A stretch of DNA of 64,000 nt from Prado023 sp963753075 (lineage in GTDB: Bacteria > Actinomycetota > Actinomycetes > S36-B12 > CAIYMF01): contig CAVWAR010000010.1 of the NCBI GenBank assembly GCA_963753075.1, forward strand, positions 62,001-126,000, given 5' to 3'. The first letter of the stretch is position 1, and each line of letters opens with the position of its first letter. The notes under the pieces were generated by a model. That model did no database searches. It worked only from the letters and a program-made list of their open reading frames with translations, and was not told the origin of the DNA. This document shows positions 29,405 to 37,794 of the stretch, one piece after another. A program made the position numbers and the translations under genes.

Positions 29405-29418
29405 GACCGGAGCCGGTC
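29405..29418. terminator. Small hairpin between convergent genes
   Basis: GACCGG (29405-29410) and CCGGTC (29413-29418) form a 6-bp stem in the 54-base gap after the acyl carrier gene; it reaches the stop of the convergent membrane protein gene. It could serve both directions. Confidence 0.35.
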
Positions 29419-31819
29419 AGAGTTGGTCGTGTGCGACCAGCCAGCGCATGGCCAGCGCCCCCAGCGGGATCGGGAGCCAGAACGTGACGAGGCGGTAGAG
29501 GAAGACCGCGGCCAGGGCGGTGGCCGCCACGACCCCGACACCGGCCAGGGCGGCCAGCAGGACCGCCTCGACGGCACCCACACCACCCGGGGTGGGTGCA
29601 ACCGACGCCATCGACCCCACAGTCAGGTAGATCAGGCCGATCGTGGTGAAACCGACGTCCCCTCCGAGTGCGCGCACCGAGAAGTACAGGGCCGCGATGT
29701 ACCCGACCTGCAGCAGAAGGGCGCCGACGAACAGGAGCGTCATCTTCAACGGGCTCGAGACCAGTTCACGCAGGGCCGCCACGGAGTGCCCCACGGCCGG
29801 GACCACGGTCTCGACGACGAAGGCGCGCACCCTGCCGAAGGCCGCGGCGACGCCGACCACCGCGAGCAGGATGGCCACGCCGATCGCAATCGTCTGGATG
29901 GAGGGCAGCTTGTCGAGCTCGTCCTGCAGGGCACCGGTGCTCCCTGCCAGCACGGCCATCAGGAGCAGCAGCGTGACGTGCACGACCCCGACCCCGACCT
30001 CCTTGGTGGCAGTCGCCGAGACGGCGACCGGAGCCGGCAACCCCTGCTTCTGGCCGAAGCGCACGTTGAGCCCGACGTGCGCCACCCCCGGAGGTGCCAC
30101 GGCTCCGACGAAGGTCGCGGAGATCGCGGCCAGTACTGAGCGGACGTACGGGATGCGGATCGGCATCGAGCCCACCAGCGCCATGCCTGATCCCAGGTAG
30201 GTCGCCAACGAAGCGCCGGCGGCGGCAAGGACGAAGGCCGGATCTGCCTCGCGGACCGATTGGAGCATGCGCGGCACGTCGGTCAGCTGGGGGATCAGGA
30301 CGTAGACGGCGACGACCAGCAGGCCGGCCATGACCAGCGACCGTGGCTTGACCCGCTCGATCGGTGCGAACTGCGGCTCCTCCACGCCGCACGCCTCGGC
30401 GGTCGCGGCGACCAGCGGCTCCAGCCCGTCTGGCTGGGACTTGACCGCCGCCCGGGTCGGGCGGGTCAGGGCCACCGGAACCAGGTAGCTCAGACCGGTC
30501 TCGAGCGCGGATGTGCCCAACACCCGGGCGGCAGGAGCGACCGCACGCTGCGCGCCCACAACCGAGTACGTGGCTGCCAGCAGTTCCGCGATATCCGCCC
30601 CGAGGGCCCCGTCGGAGGCGCCGGGCTCCCCGAATGAGAAGTCTATGAGCCACAGCTGGTCGGAGTCGTCGAGGAGCCAGCTGGACAGCTGCAGGTCGCG
30701 GTGGGCGACACCGGCCGTGCGCAGGCTCGCGATGGTGGTCCACGCCTGGTCCAGGACCTCGCCGGTGAGGCGCTCTGCGGGCACCTCGTCGAGGGTCGTG
30801 CCCTGGATCTCGGGAAAGGCCAGGAGCATGTCGTCCCCGGTGCCGATGGGCGCCACGGCCACGCAGGTCGGGGTTCTGGCGCCGGCACGCTCGGCAGACA
30901 TCGACAGCATCGCCTCGACGGCAACAGCGCGGCGCACGGACGAGTACGCGACGTCCTCGCCGATGTCGCGCATCCGCACCCGGCGGTAGTTGCGCAGCAG
31001 GCTGTCTGCCTCGTACTGGCCGGCTGCGACGACCTTGCAGTGCAGGGGCGGGCCGTCGGGCATCGTGGCCACGAATGGCAGCGACCCGATCGATGCCGAG
31101 TCTGCCCGCCTGACGGTCAACGGAGACAGGCCGATCCTGTCCAGGGCGCCGAGCACGGCGGTCGTCGTCGGCAGGTTGACCTTCCGGCCGAACGCGAGCA
31201 GCAGCGCGTACCCGACCACTCCGCCGATGCCGATCGCGAGCAGGATGTCGAGGACCACGTCGCGGGCGGTGACGACCCGCAGGACTGCCACCCCTGCGAC
31301 GAATCCCCACCCGAACCGCCGCCAGGCCAGCGGAAGGTGCGGGGAGAGCAGGACCAGCGCGGTGACGGCAGTGGCGACGGCCTGGGACGGCGGCCACGCC
31401 CCGTACTGCTCGGTGCTCAACCCGGAGTCGGGCAGTTGCGGGACGTCCTTGCCGTCCACGAGCCGCTCGGACGCCATGACCAGCGCGGTGGTGAGCAACC
31501 ACCCGAGTGTGTAGATGCCCCAGCGCCGGAACCGCCGAGTCGCCAGCAGCACGAGCGGGATGCCGAGGAACAGCAACGTGTACATGACCTGCACGGCGAC
31601 GATGATGAAGCCGAGGACCGCGCCGGGCAGATGGCCCACGAACTCCACCAGGTCACCCTCGAACCCAGCAGTCGTCCGATCGGCTCCGCGCGCTGCCAGG
31701 ACGCCCAGCGCTGCAACGGCCAGGAACCACAGGAGGCGGGTCAGGTCGCGTGGATCGCGGGCATGGATCGCCTCGGAGGTCGGGAAGGCCGTCACGGGCT
31801 CGCTGCGGCCGAGCTGCAT
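29417..31819 (-). CDS. Flippase-like membrane protein with kinase-like domain
   Basis: The protein of about 800 residues has three parts. The N-terminal 225 residues form about six membrane segments resembling PAP2-type or DedA-like helices. Residues about 240-470 are soluble and kinase-like: VAHRDLQLSSWLLDD matches HRDLxxxN with Ser for Asn, and LIDFSFGEP matches the DFG region. Residues about 490-800 are the UPF0104/LPG-synthase membrane domain (VGAVAPPGVAHVGLNVRFGQ, MASVAPTPGGVGAVEAVLL), a lipid or glycolipid translocator family. The Ser replacement leaves kinase activity doubtful. The ATG at 31819 follows GGGAGGG; the frame is open to 31858 without a ribosome site. Confidence 0.75.
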   Translation of the reverse strand: MQLGRSEPVTAFPTSEAIHARDPRDLTRLLWFLAVAALGVLAARGADRTTAGFEGDLVEFVGHLPGAVLGFIIVAVQVMYTLLFLGIPLVLLATRRFRRWGIYTLGWLLTTALVMASERLVDGKDVPQLPDSGLSTEQYGAWPPSQAVATAVTALVLLSPHLPLAWRRFGWGFVAGVAVLRVVTARDVVLDILLAIGIGGVVGYALLLAFGRKVNLPTTTAVLGALDRIGLSPLTVRRADSASIGSLPFVATMPDGPPLHCKVVAAGQYEADSLLRNYRRVRMRDIGEDVAYSSVRRAVAVEAMLSMSAERAGARTPTCVAVAPIGTGDDMLLAFPEIQGTTLDEVPAERLTGEVLDQAWTTIASLRTAGVAHRDLQLSSWLLDDSDQLWLIDFSFGEPGASDGALGADIAELLAATYSVVGAQRAVAPAARVLGTSALETGLSYLVPVALTRPTRAAVKSQPDGLEPLVAATAEACGVEEPQFAPIERVKPRSLVMAGLLVVAVYVLIPQLTDVPRMLQSVREADPAFVLAAAGASLATYLGSGMALVGSMPIRIPYVRSVLAAISATFVGAVAPPGVAHVGLNVRFGQKQGLPAPVAVSATATKEVGVGVVHVTLLLLMAVLAGSTGALQDELDKLPSIQTIAIGVAILLAVVGVAAAFGRVRAFVVETVVPAVGHSVAALRELVSSPLKMTLLFVGALLLQVGYIAALYFSVRALGGDVGFTTIGLIYLTVGSMASVAPTPGGVGAVEAVLLAALAGVGVVAATALAAVFLYRLVTFWLPIPLGALAMRWLVAHDQL

Positions 31820-31927
31820 GACCCGATCCCTCCCGTCCCTGTGTCCGCCGTTGTCCATGCCCGGTCACAACCGGGCCCGAGGTCCCGCAGAGCCTAGCGC
31901 CCACCCGTGCACGGCGCCCCCGGGCGG

Positions 31928-31933
31928 TATTCT
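31928..31933 (+). promoter_or_regulatory. -10 hexamer TATTCT of a leaderless promoter
   Basis: TATTCT ends seven bases before the GTG at 31941, so the transcript would begin at the start codon. It would drive the Nif3-like/zinc-ribbon/RNase H operon. Confidence 0.55.
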
Positions 31934-31940
31934 GCCGACC

Positions 31941-33110
31941 GTGTCCACCCCCACTCCGGCCCGCCTGGGCCAGGTCGTCTCGCTGCTCCATCGTCGCTAC
32001 GACCCACGCACCGCCCACTCGTGGGATCGGGTCGGGCTGGTCTGCGGCGACCCGGACGAACCGGTTGACCAGGTCATGTTCGCGGTGGACCCGGTAGCCG
32101 TCGTCGTGGATGAGGCGATCGCCGACGGAGTCCAGCTGCTGGTGACCCACCACCCGTTGTTCCTGTCCGGAGTGCATGGAGTCCCGGCCGACGACCCCAA
32201 GGGCCGGATCGTGCACCGGCTGGTACGCGCCGGCGTCGGCCTGCTCGCCTCCCACACGAACGCCGACAACGCCCGGCCCGGGGTCTCCGACGCGATCGCC
32301 ACTGCCCTGGGGCTCTCAGGCGTCACGCCGCTCGAGGTGCTCGAGGCTGAACCGGACCCGGTGGACAAGTACATCGCCTTCGTCCCCGTCAGCGACACGC
32401 AGACGCTCATCGACGCCATGGCTGCAGCCGGTGCCGGCCAGATCGGCGACTACGAGCGCGCCGCCTTCACCTCGCGGGGCACCGGCACGTTCCGCCCCAC
32501 GCAGGGGGCCAACCCGACGATCGGATCGATCGGCCGGGTGGAGCAGGTCGAGGAGTCGATGCTGCAGATGGTCGCCCCGCGTCGCCGCCGGGCGCAGGTC
32601 ATCGCCGCGCTTCGATCGGCGCACCCGTACGAGGAGCCGGCGTTCGACGTGATGGAGGTGGCCGGCGCTCCCAGTGGGCGCGGCGGTGGCCGGGTCGGCG
32701 ATCTCTCCGAGCCGACCACGCTGGGGCAGTTCGTCGAGCTCGTGGCCGCCACGCTGCCCAGCGTCGCCCAGGGGGTGCGTGCAGCCGGGGACCCGGATCG
32801 GGTCGTCCGGCGGGTCGCGATCTGCGGTGGCTCCGGTGACTCGATGCTGGGGGCTGCCGACGCCAGCGGAGCCGACGTGTACCTCACCTCCGACCTGCGC
32901 CACCATCGCGCCAGCGAGCACCTCGAGGCCGGCGGATGCGCGCTGGTGGATGTGGCCCACTGGGCGGCGGAGTGGATGTGGCTGCCGCAGGCCGCGAGGT
33001 TGCTGGAGCAGGACGCGGCCACCGCGGGGTACTCAGTGGGCACTACGGTATCCACCACCGTCACCGATCCGTGGACGTTCCACGTAGGGAGGTCCACCGA
33101 TGCGCGCTGA
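31941..33110 (+). CDS. Nif3-like dinuclear metal-centre protein
   Basis: The 389-residue protein belongs to the NIF3/YbgI (DUF34) family, which forms hexameric rings with a two-metal site. Conserved metal ligands appear in LLVTHHPLFLSG (His-His), ASHTNADNA and, near the C terminus, DLRHHRASEHLEAGGCALVDVAHWAAE. An inserted PII/CutA-like domain lies between residues about 130 and 240 (YIAFVPVSDTQTL, AHPYEEPAFDVMEV). The exact reaction is unsettled for the family. It opens an operon with overlapping genes, the same order as Rv2230c-Rv2229c-Rv2228c in mycobacteria. Confidence 0.88.
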   Translation: MSTPTPARLGQVVSLLHRRYDPRTAHSWDRVGLVCGDPDEPVDQVMFAVDPVAVVVDEAIADGVQLLVTHHPLFLSGVHGVPADDPKGRIVHRLVRAGVGLLASHTNADNARPGVSDAIATALGLSGVTPLEVLEAEPDPVDKYIAFVPVSDTQTLIDAMAAAGAGQIGDYERAAFTSRGTGTFRPTQGANPTIGSIGRVEQVEESMLQMVAPRRRRAQVIAALRSAHPYEEPAFDVMEVAGAPSGRGGGRVGDLSEPTTLGQFVELVAATLPSVAQGVRAAGDPDRVVRRVAICGGSGDSMLGAADASGADVYLTSDLRHHRASEHLEAGGCALVDVAHWAAEWMWLPQAARLLEQDAATAGYSVGTTVSTTVTDPWTFHVGRSTDAR

Positions 33111-33843
33111 AGCCGCTGCCCAGCTGCGACTGCTCGACCTGCAGGACCTCGACACCGTGCTAGGTCAGTTGGCCCACCGCCGCCGCAAGGTCCCGCAGAT
33201 CGCCGAGCTGGCGGCGATCAGCACCCGCTCTGCTGAGCTGCGCGACCACGAGGTCGCGGTGCGCACCGCGGTCTCGGACCTCGAGCGGGAGATGGCCAAG
33301 GCCGAAGCCGACGTGGCCCAGGTTCGCGAGCGAATCACCCGCGACCAGGCGCTGCTCGACGCCGGCTCCGTTGCCTCGGCCCGTCAGCTGGAGGACCTGC
33401 AGCGGGAGATCGAGAACCTCGCCCGGCGGGTCAGCGCGCTTGAGGACGCCGAGCTCGACGTCATGGAGAAGCTCGAGGATGCCCAGACCCGGGCGACCGC
33501 CGCGGCGGCGGATGTCGCCGAGCTGGCCGAGGCGCAGGTGACCGCAGAGCGGGCGCGGGACGTGGCCTTCGCCGACATCGACGCCGAGGTCGCGCGGGTG
33601 CAGGGGGAGCGCGATCGCGTCGTCACTGAGATCCCCGACGACCTGCTGGCCCTCTACGACCGGATCCGCGAGTCCTCCGGCGGAGTGGGTGCTGCACCCC
33701 TGCATCGGGCCCGGTGCCAGGGCTGCCAGTTGACGCTGACCCCTGCTGACCTGGGTCGGATCCGTGCTGAGTCGGCCGACGCGGTGGTCCGCTGCGAGGA
33801 GTGCCGGCGGATCCTCGTGCGCATCGACGAGTCCGGCCTGTGA
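33100..33843 (+). CDS. Coiled-coil hairpin protein with C4 zinc ribbon
   Basis: The 247-residue protein is mostly a long antiparallel coiled coil (residues about 5-185, rich in Glu/Ala/Arg) followed by a zinc ribbon with ligands in RARCQGCQ and VRCEECRRI. This matches the CT398/Rv2229c family, thought to act as an adaptor in nucleic-acid or secretion processes; the role is not established. It overlaps the upstream Nif3-like gene by 11 bases and the downstream RNase H gene by four (GTGA). Confidence 0.87.
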   Translation: MRAEAAAQLRLLDLQDLDTVLGQLAHRRRKVPQIAELAAISTRSAELRDHEVAVRTAVSDLEREMAKAEADVAQVRERITRDQALLDAGSVASARQLEDLQREIENLARRVSALEDAELDVMEKLEDAQTRATAAAADVAELAEAQVTAERARDVAFADIDAEVARVQGERDRVVTEIPDDLLALYDRIRESSGGVGAAPLHRARCQGCQLTLTPADLGRIRAESADAVVRCEECRRILVRIDESGL

Positions 33844-35240
33844 GGCACCTGGTCATCGAGGCCGATGGCGGCTCGCGGGGCAACCCCGGGCCGGCCGCCT
33901 ACGGTGCGGTGGTGATCGACGGCGACACCGGGGAGGTGCTCGTCGAGCTCGCCGACTACCTGGGTGAGCAGACCAACAACGTCGCCGAGTACGAGGGGGT
34001 GACGGCTGGGTTGGCCGCGTGCCGCGAGATCGATCCTGATGCGATGGTCGAGGCACGCCTGGACTCCAAGCTCGTCGTGGAGCAGCTCTCCGGCGGATGG
34101 GCGATCAAGAACGCCAGGCTCCGCCAGCTGGCCCTGCGAGCCAAGGCGCTCGCCCCGGCTGACCAAGTGCGCTACACGTGGGTGCCGCGGGCGCAGAACA
34201 AGCGTGCCGACGCGTTGGCCAACCAGTCGATGGACGCGGCCGCTGCGGGCAGGCCGTGCCGGATCGAGCGGTGGCACCGCGGAACTGGCGACGATGACAT
34301 CTACGTCGACGCGGCCGACCACCTCAGCGACGACGCGCAGCTGGAGGCCGAGGGGGCCAGGGCCGCCGCGCAGGAGCAGGCGCCGGGGGCATGGCTCGAT
34401 GGTGCGGCCGCGGCTGAGTCCGGCGCGGCCCAGGTCCGGGCGCTGCTCCGCGGGGAACCGGCCGGTCCGGCGGACACAGCCGCCGAGGCCGCGCCAGCCG
34501 CGCCAGCCGCGGCAGCCGAGCCCGCGACGGGTCGGGGAGCCGAGTCCGACGCCGGTGCCCAGAACAAGATCGTGGGTTGGTCGCGCGCCGACCTGGGTGC
34601 CCCGACCACACTGCTCCTGGTCCGCCATGGCGTGACCCAGCAGAGCGTGGAGCACCGGTTCTCCGGCATCAACGGATTCGACCCGCCGCTGATCGAGCTC
34701 GGTCGTCAGCAGGCCGAGGCCGCCGCCGAGGAGCTGGCCCGCCGCGGTGGGGCGGACGTGATCGTCTGCTCGCCGCTGCAGCGCACGCAGCAGACCGCGG
34801 CGATCATCACCGAGCGGCTCGGGCTCGGGGTGCCGGTCGTCATCGATGGCATCGCGGAGGCTGACTTCGGTGAGTGGGACTCATTGAACTTCGCGGAGGT
34901 CAAGCAGCGTTGGCCCGACGAGCTGACGGCATGGTTGGGCTCGACCGAGGTGGCCCCACCGGGAGGCGAGTCGTTTGCGACCGTCCGGCGGCGCGTGGAC
35001 GCCGCACGTGCGCAGATCATCGAGCGGTTCCCGCGGCAGCGGGTCCTGGCCGTGAGCCACGTGACCCCGATCAAGGTGCTGGTGCAGCAGGTGCTCGAGG
35101 CGCCGGCGTCGAGCGCCTACCGCTTCGAGCTCGCGCCCTGCTCCCTGACGACCCTGGCCTGGTGGGCCGATGGGGTCAGCACCATCTTCGGGATGGGGGA
35201 GTCCGGGCACCTGCACGGCGTGATGCACCACACCGCCTGA
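33840..35240 (+). CDS. Bifunctional RNase H / acid phosphatase
   Basis: The 466-residue protein joins two enzymes. Residues 1-140 are an RNase H domain with the first catalytic Asp in IEADGGSRGNPGPAAYG, the Glu in NNVAEYEGVTAGL and an Asp in ARLDSKLVVEQLSGG. It would cut the RNA strand of RNA-DNA hybrids. Residues about 255-466 are a histidine phosphatase with LLLVRHGVTQ near residue 262 and SHVTPIKVLV. Mycobacterial Rv2228c has the same fusion and its C-terminal half acts as alpha-ribazole phosphatase. An Ala/Glu-rich linker of about 100 residues separates the halves. The GTG start overlaps the zinc-ribbon stop. Confidence 0.9.
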   Translation: MRHLVIEADGGSRGNPGPAAYGAVVIDGDTGEVLVELADYLGEQTNNVAEYEGVTAGLAACREIDPDAMVEARLDSKLVVEQLSGGWAIKNARLRQLALRAKALAPADQVRYTWVPRAQNKRADALANQSMDAAAAGRPCRIERWHRGTGDDDIYVDAADHLSDDAQLEAEGARAAAQEQAPGAWLDGAAAAESGAAQVRALLRGEPAGPADTAAEAAPAAPAAAAEPATGRGAESDAGAQNKIVGWSRADLGAPTTLLLVRHGVTQQSVEHRFSGINGFDPPLIELGRQQAEAAAEELARRGGADVIVCSPLQRTQQTAAIITERLGLGVPVVIDGIAEADFGEWDSLNFAEVKQRWPDELTAWLGSTEVAPPGGESFATVRRRVDAARAQIIERFPRQRVLAVSHVTPIKVLVQQVLEAPASSAYRFELAPCSLTTLAWWADGVSTIFGMGESGHLHGVMHHTA

Positions 35241-35382
35241 TTGGTGCCGGTCGGGGCTGGTACGTCCGGCTTCCGGTGCGTGGATCCGTGCCGGGATCAC
35301 CTATGCGGTCGAGTCTTCCCGGCGTGTCTCGACGACCGGCCGACGCAGGCCTGTGGGAGTGTCGGAGGCGCTGTGAAAGGTT

Positions 35383-35415
35383 GGGGCTCCTCGATGGTTG
35401 AGATCGAGGAGCCCC
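35383..35415 (+). terminator. Perfect 12-bp inverted repeat
   Basis: GGGGCTCCTCGA (35383-35394) and TCGAGGAGCCCC (35404-35415) pair perfectly around a 9-base loop, 143 bases after the RNase H stop. It is a strong terminator candidate for the Nif3 operon; no T tract follows. Confidence 0.65.
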
Positions 35416-35890
35416 AAGTTCCGTTCAGAGCGTGATAGGTGTCTGTCCTGATGCTCTCGCATCGGTGACGTCCCGTTTCGACGTTCGTTGACCGGCGGCG
35501 CCCTACGGCTGCTAGCTAGGTGTTTCGCTTCCTTCGGGTTGGCTCAACCGTGGTGTTGATCCTGAACCCGTTGGTTGGCTCGACTTCTGGAGTCGTGCTT
35601 CCTGCTGACGCTGATCTCGTCGATCGGACTATTCACTTGTAGGTCAGACTGTTCTGCTCCGTTCGGAACACCCTCCACGGTAGGGCTGCCGTGGACCGGG
35701 GGCAATACCTCCACAGGTACTTTCTCGTCGCGGTGCAGTCCCGGGCGTGTCGCGCAATCGTCGCCGCTGGGGGGTCTGCGCTGCGGCCCGTGAAGGGGTG
35801 GCGGACCCGACACGTCCGGGAGAGCGCGAGCTGACCCGGGGGAAGAGCACAATGGGGGCATGGGCTGTGGTCGAGGTGAGTGAGGCAGCG
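35416..35890. other. Intergenic, structured and relatively AT-rich
   Basis: The first 250 bases are clearly less GC-rich than the surroundings. Inverted repeats occur, for example TGTTC/GAACA (35650-35654, 35666-35670) and TCCACGG/CCGTGGA (35674-35680, 35689-35695). No gene start is convincing. It may hold a small RNA or a long leader of the secreted protein gene. Confidence 0.4.
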
Positions 35891-36550
35891 ATGAACCGAT
35901 CCACGATCCGACGTGTCACCGTCGCCACCGCTGTCGCGGCGCTGACCGTCGGGCTGATGTCGGCGCCGGCCTCGGCCGGTGCGCCGACGCTGCCGGCTCA
36001 TGCGGCGGCGGTGCCGACGGCCGTGGGCCCGGCGGCCCTGGCCGCGACCGACGAGGACGTCCTCGTCGTGCGACGGGGTCGGATCGGCGACCTGCGGATG
36101 GGCACCCTCACCAGGAAGGCTCGCAAGCGGGGATGGATCAGCCGAGACACCTTCTGCGGAGGGTGGACGGCCGGGCCCCAGGCCATCTTGATCCAGGACG
36201 ATGGGGAGGTCTACAAGGCCTATCCGGACAAGGTCTCCGGTGGCCGCGTGCGGTCCATGCACGCCATGGGCGACGTGGTCACCCCGAAGGGGATACGCAC
36301 GGCTGGGCTGACTGGCAGCACGCCGGAGCCGGGGAGCTCGCTGGTGAAGCTCAGGAGGACCTACCCGAACCTGGAGCGGGTCGGCTCCTGGACCAACGAC
36401 CTGACCGACCAGAGCTGGCGGGTCTTCGGAGTCGGCAACAAGCGCAACGGGTGGATGGATTTCTACATCGACCCCGACACCCGCAGGGTGGGATTCATCC
36501 AGGTCCGCGCCCACTGGGTGAAGCCCGCCAGACCCACATTCGGTTGCTGA
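35891..36550 (+). CDS. Secreted protein of unknown function
   Basis: The 219-residue product starts with a clear signal peptide (residues 1-30: positive STIRR, hydrophobic VTVATAVAALTVGLM, cleavage near ASA). The mature part is basic, with RRGRIGDLRMGTLTRKARKR, two cysteines (in TFCGGW and at the last residue) that could form a disulfide, and an aromatic-rich end (WMDFYIDPDTRRVGFIQVRA). No known domain is recognised. The ATG at 35891 is preceded by GAGG at five bases; the frame is open upstream, but the signal peptide fixes the start. Confidence 0.65.
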   Translation: MNRSTIRRVTVATAVAALTVGLMSAPASAGAPTLPAHAAAVPTAVGPAALAATDEDVLVVRRGRIGDLRMGTLTRKARKRGWISRDTFCGGWTAGPQAILIQDDGEVYKAYPDKVSGGRVRSMHAMGDVVTPKGIRTAGLTGSTPEPGSSLVKLRRTYPNLERVGSWTNDLTDQSWRVFGVGNKRNGWMDFYIDPDTRRVGFIQVRAHWVKPARPTFGC

Positions 36551-36566
36551 TCCCCGGAGAGCACCT

Positions 36567-36621
36567 CCGTCGTGGTAGCCGATTCGGCGCATCCGATCAG
36601 CCGTTTCGACTACCACGACGG
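36567..36621 (+). terminator. 12-bp inverted repeat upstream of rnpB
   Basis: CCGTCGTGGTAG (36567-36578) and CTACCACGACGG (36610-36621) pair perfectly around a 31-base loop, 16 bases after the secreted-protein stop. The right arm overlaps the -35 region of the rnpB promoter. Confidence 0.6.
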
Positions 36622-36634
36622 GGGCGCGTACCCT
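36605..36634 (+). promoter_or_regulatory. Promoter of the RNase P RNA gene
   Basis: TTCGAC (36605-36610) and TACCCT (36629-36634) are 18 bases apart, and the -10 element ends six bases before the P1 helix of the RNA. Confidence 0.6.
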
Positions 36635-36640
36635 TCGAGG

Positions 36641-37058
36641 GCGGATGAGTCGGTCGGGCGGCCGCGGCGGCACGGTCCTCGGATCGGCGTCGTCGAGGAA
36701 AGTCCGGGCTTCGCAGGGCAAGGTGGTGGGTAACGCCCACCCGGGGTGACCCGCGGGACAGTGCAACAGAGAGTAGACCGCCTCGTGCCTCCGGGCGCGG
36801 GGTAAGGGTGAAACGGTGGTGCAAGAGACCACCAGCACCCCAGGTGACTGGGGTGGCTATGCAAACCCCACCCGAAGCAAGGTCAAGAGGGATCGGCGTC
36901 CGCGTCGGTCCTGCGTGAGCGTTCGAGGGTGGCCCGCCCGAGCTCACGGGTAGACCGCTGGAGGCTGTCGGCAACGGCAGTCGTAGAGGGATGGCCGCGT
37001 ATGGGAGTCCGGCAACGGACCCCTGGACAGGACCCGGCTTACAGACCGACTCATCCGC
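36641..37058 (+). ncRNA. rnpB: RNase P RNA (type A)
   Basis: This is the catalytic RNA that removes 5' leaders from tRNA precursors. Hallmarks are GAGGAAAGTCCGGGCT near 36689, the ACAGTGCAACAGAGAGTAGA segment, GGGTAAGGGTGAAACGGTG with GTGCAAGAGACCACC, and AAACCCCACCCGAAGCAAG. The 5' and 3' ends pair as a 15-bp P1 helix (36641-36655 with 37044-37058), which sets the ends. The length of about 418 bases fits actinobacterial rnpB. Confidence 0.95.
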
Positions 37059-37105
37059 ACATGAGGGTCTGACCTGCGACGACACTGCGGAGAGGCTGGC
37101 GGTTG

Positions 37106-37651
37106 TCAGCGCAGCGCACGGACGACACGGGCTGGGGCGCCCATCGCCAAGCTGTCGGGCGGCAGGTCCGCGGTCACGACACTGCCTGATCCGACCACCG
37201 TGCGGGCACCGATGCGGACGCCCGGCTGGACGATCACGCCGCCGCCGAGCCAGACGTCGTCCTCGATCGTGATCGGAGCGAAGCTGACCTCCCACTCCCG
37301 CCGACGCAGGTGGTCGAGCGGGTGGCCGACCGTGTAGAGCTGGGTGGACGGCCCGATCAGGACGTGATCGCCGATTGTGACTCCGCCGCCGTCGAGCACG
37401 ATGATCCCGGAGTTCAGGAAACACTTGCGGCCAATCCGTATGGGCAGCCCGAATTCGCAGGTGAAGGGTGCCTGGATGACGCTCTCCGCACCCAACTCGC
37501 CGAGCACCGAGCCGATCAGAGCCGTGCGTTCCCCGAGCGGAGCGCCAGCCGCCTGCGTCAGCACCCTCGCGACATGGTCACGCAGCGCCACGACCTCGGG
37601 ATCCCATCCGTCGAAATCCGCTCCTCGACGCAGCTTGTCCAACTCGCTCAT
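37106..37651 (-). CDS. Maltose/galactoside O-acetyltransferase-like protein
   Basis: The 181-residue protein is a left-handed beta-helix acetyltransferase (LbH_MAT family). Hexapeptide repeats run from residue about 70 to the end: IRIGRKCFLNSGIIVLDGGG, VTIGDHVLIGPSTQLYTVGH, then ITIEDDVWLGGGVIVQPGV and RIGARTVVGSGSVVTADLP. The histidine of YTVGHPLD is the likely catalytic base. Such enzymes acetylate sugars; the acceptor is unknown. AGGAGGT lies seven bases before the start at 37651, which settles it over the longer frame. It is convergent with rnpB. Confidence 0.85.
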   Translation of the reverse strand: MSELDKLRRGADFDGWDPEVVALRDHVARVLTQAAGAPLGERTALIGSVLGELGAESVIQAPFTCEFGLPIRIGRKCFLNSGIIVLDGGGVTIGDHVLIGPSTQLYTVGHPLDHLRRREWEVSFAPITIEDDVWLGGGVIVQPGVRIGARTVVGSGSVVTADLPPDSLAMGAPARVVRALR

Positions 37652-37794
37652 TGCCGACCTCCTACGCCGCTGGGGCACCCATCCGGACCGCTCTTCGCCC
37701 ACCCTCCCGACCGTTTTGGTGACGGTCGCTGCCCGCCGCGCCGGCCGGGCGAAGGTGGTTGATATCCCGACACTGCCACGTGCGGGTCAGGTGT

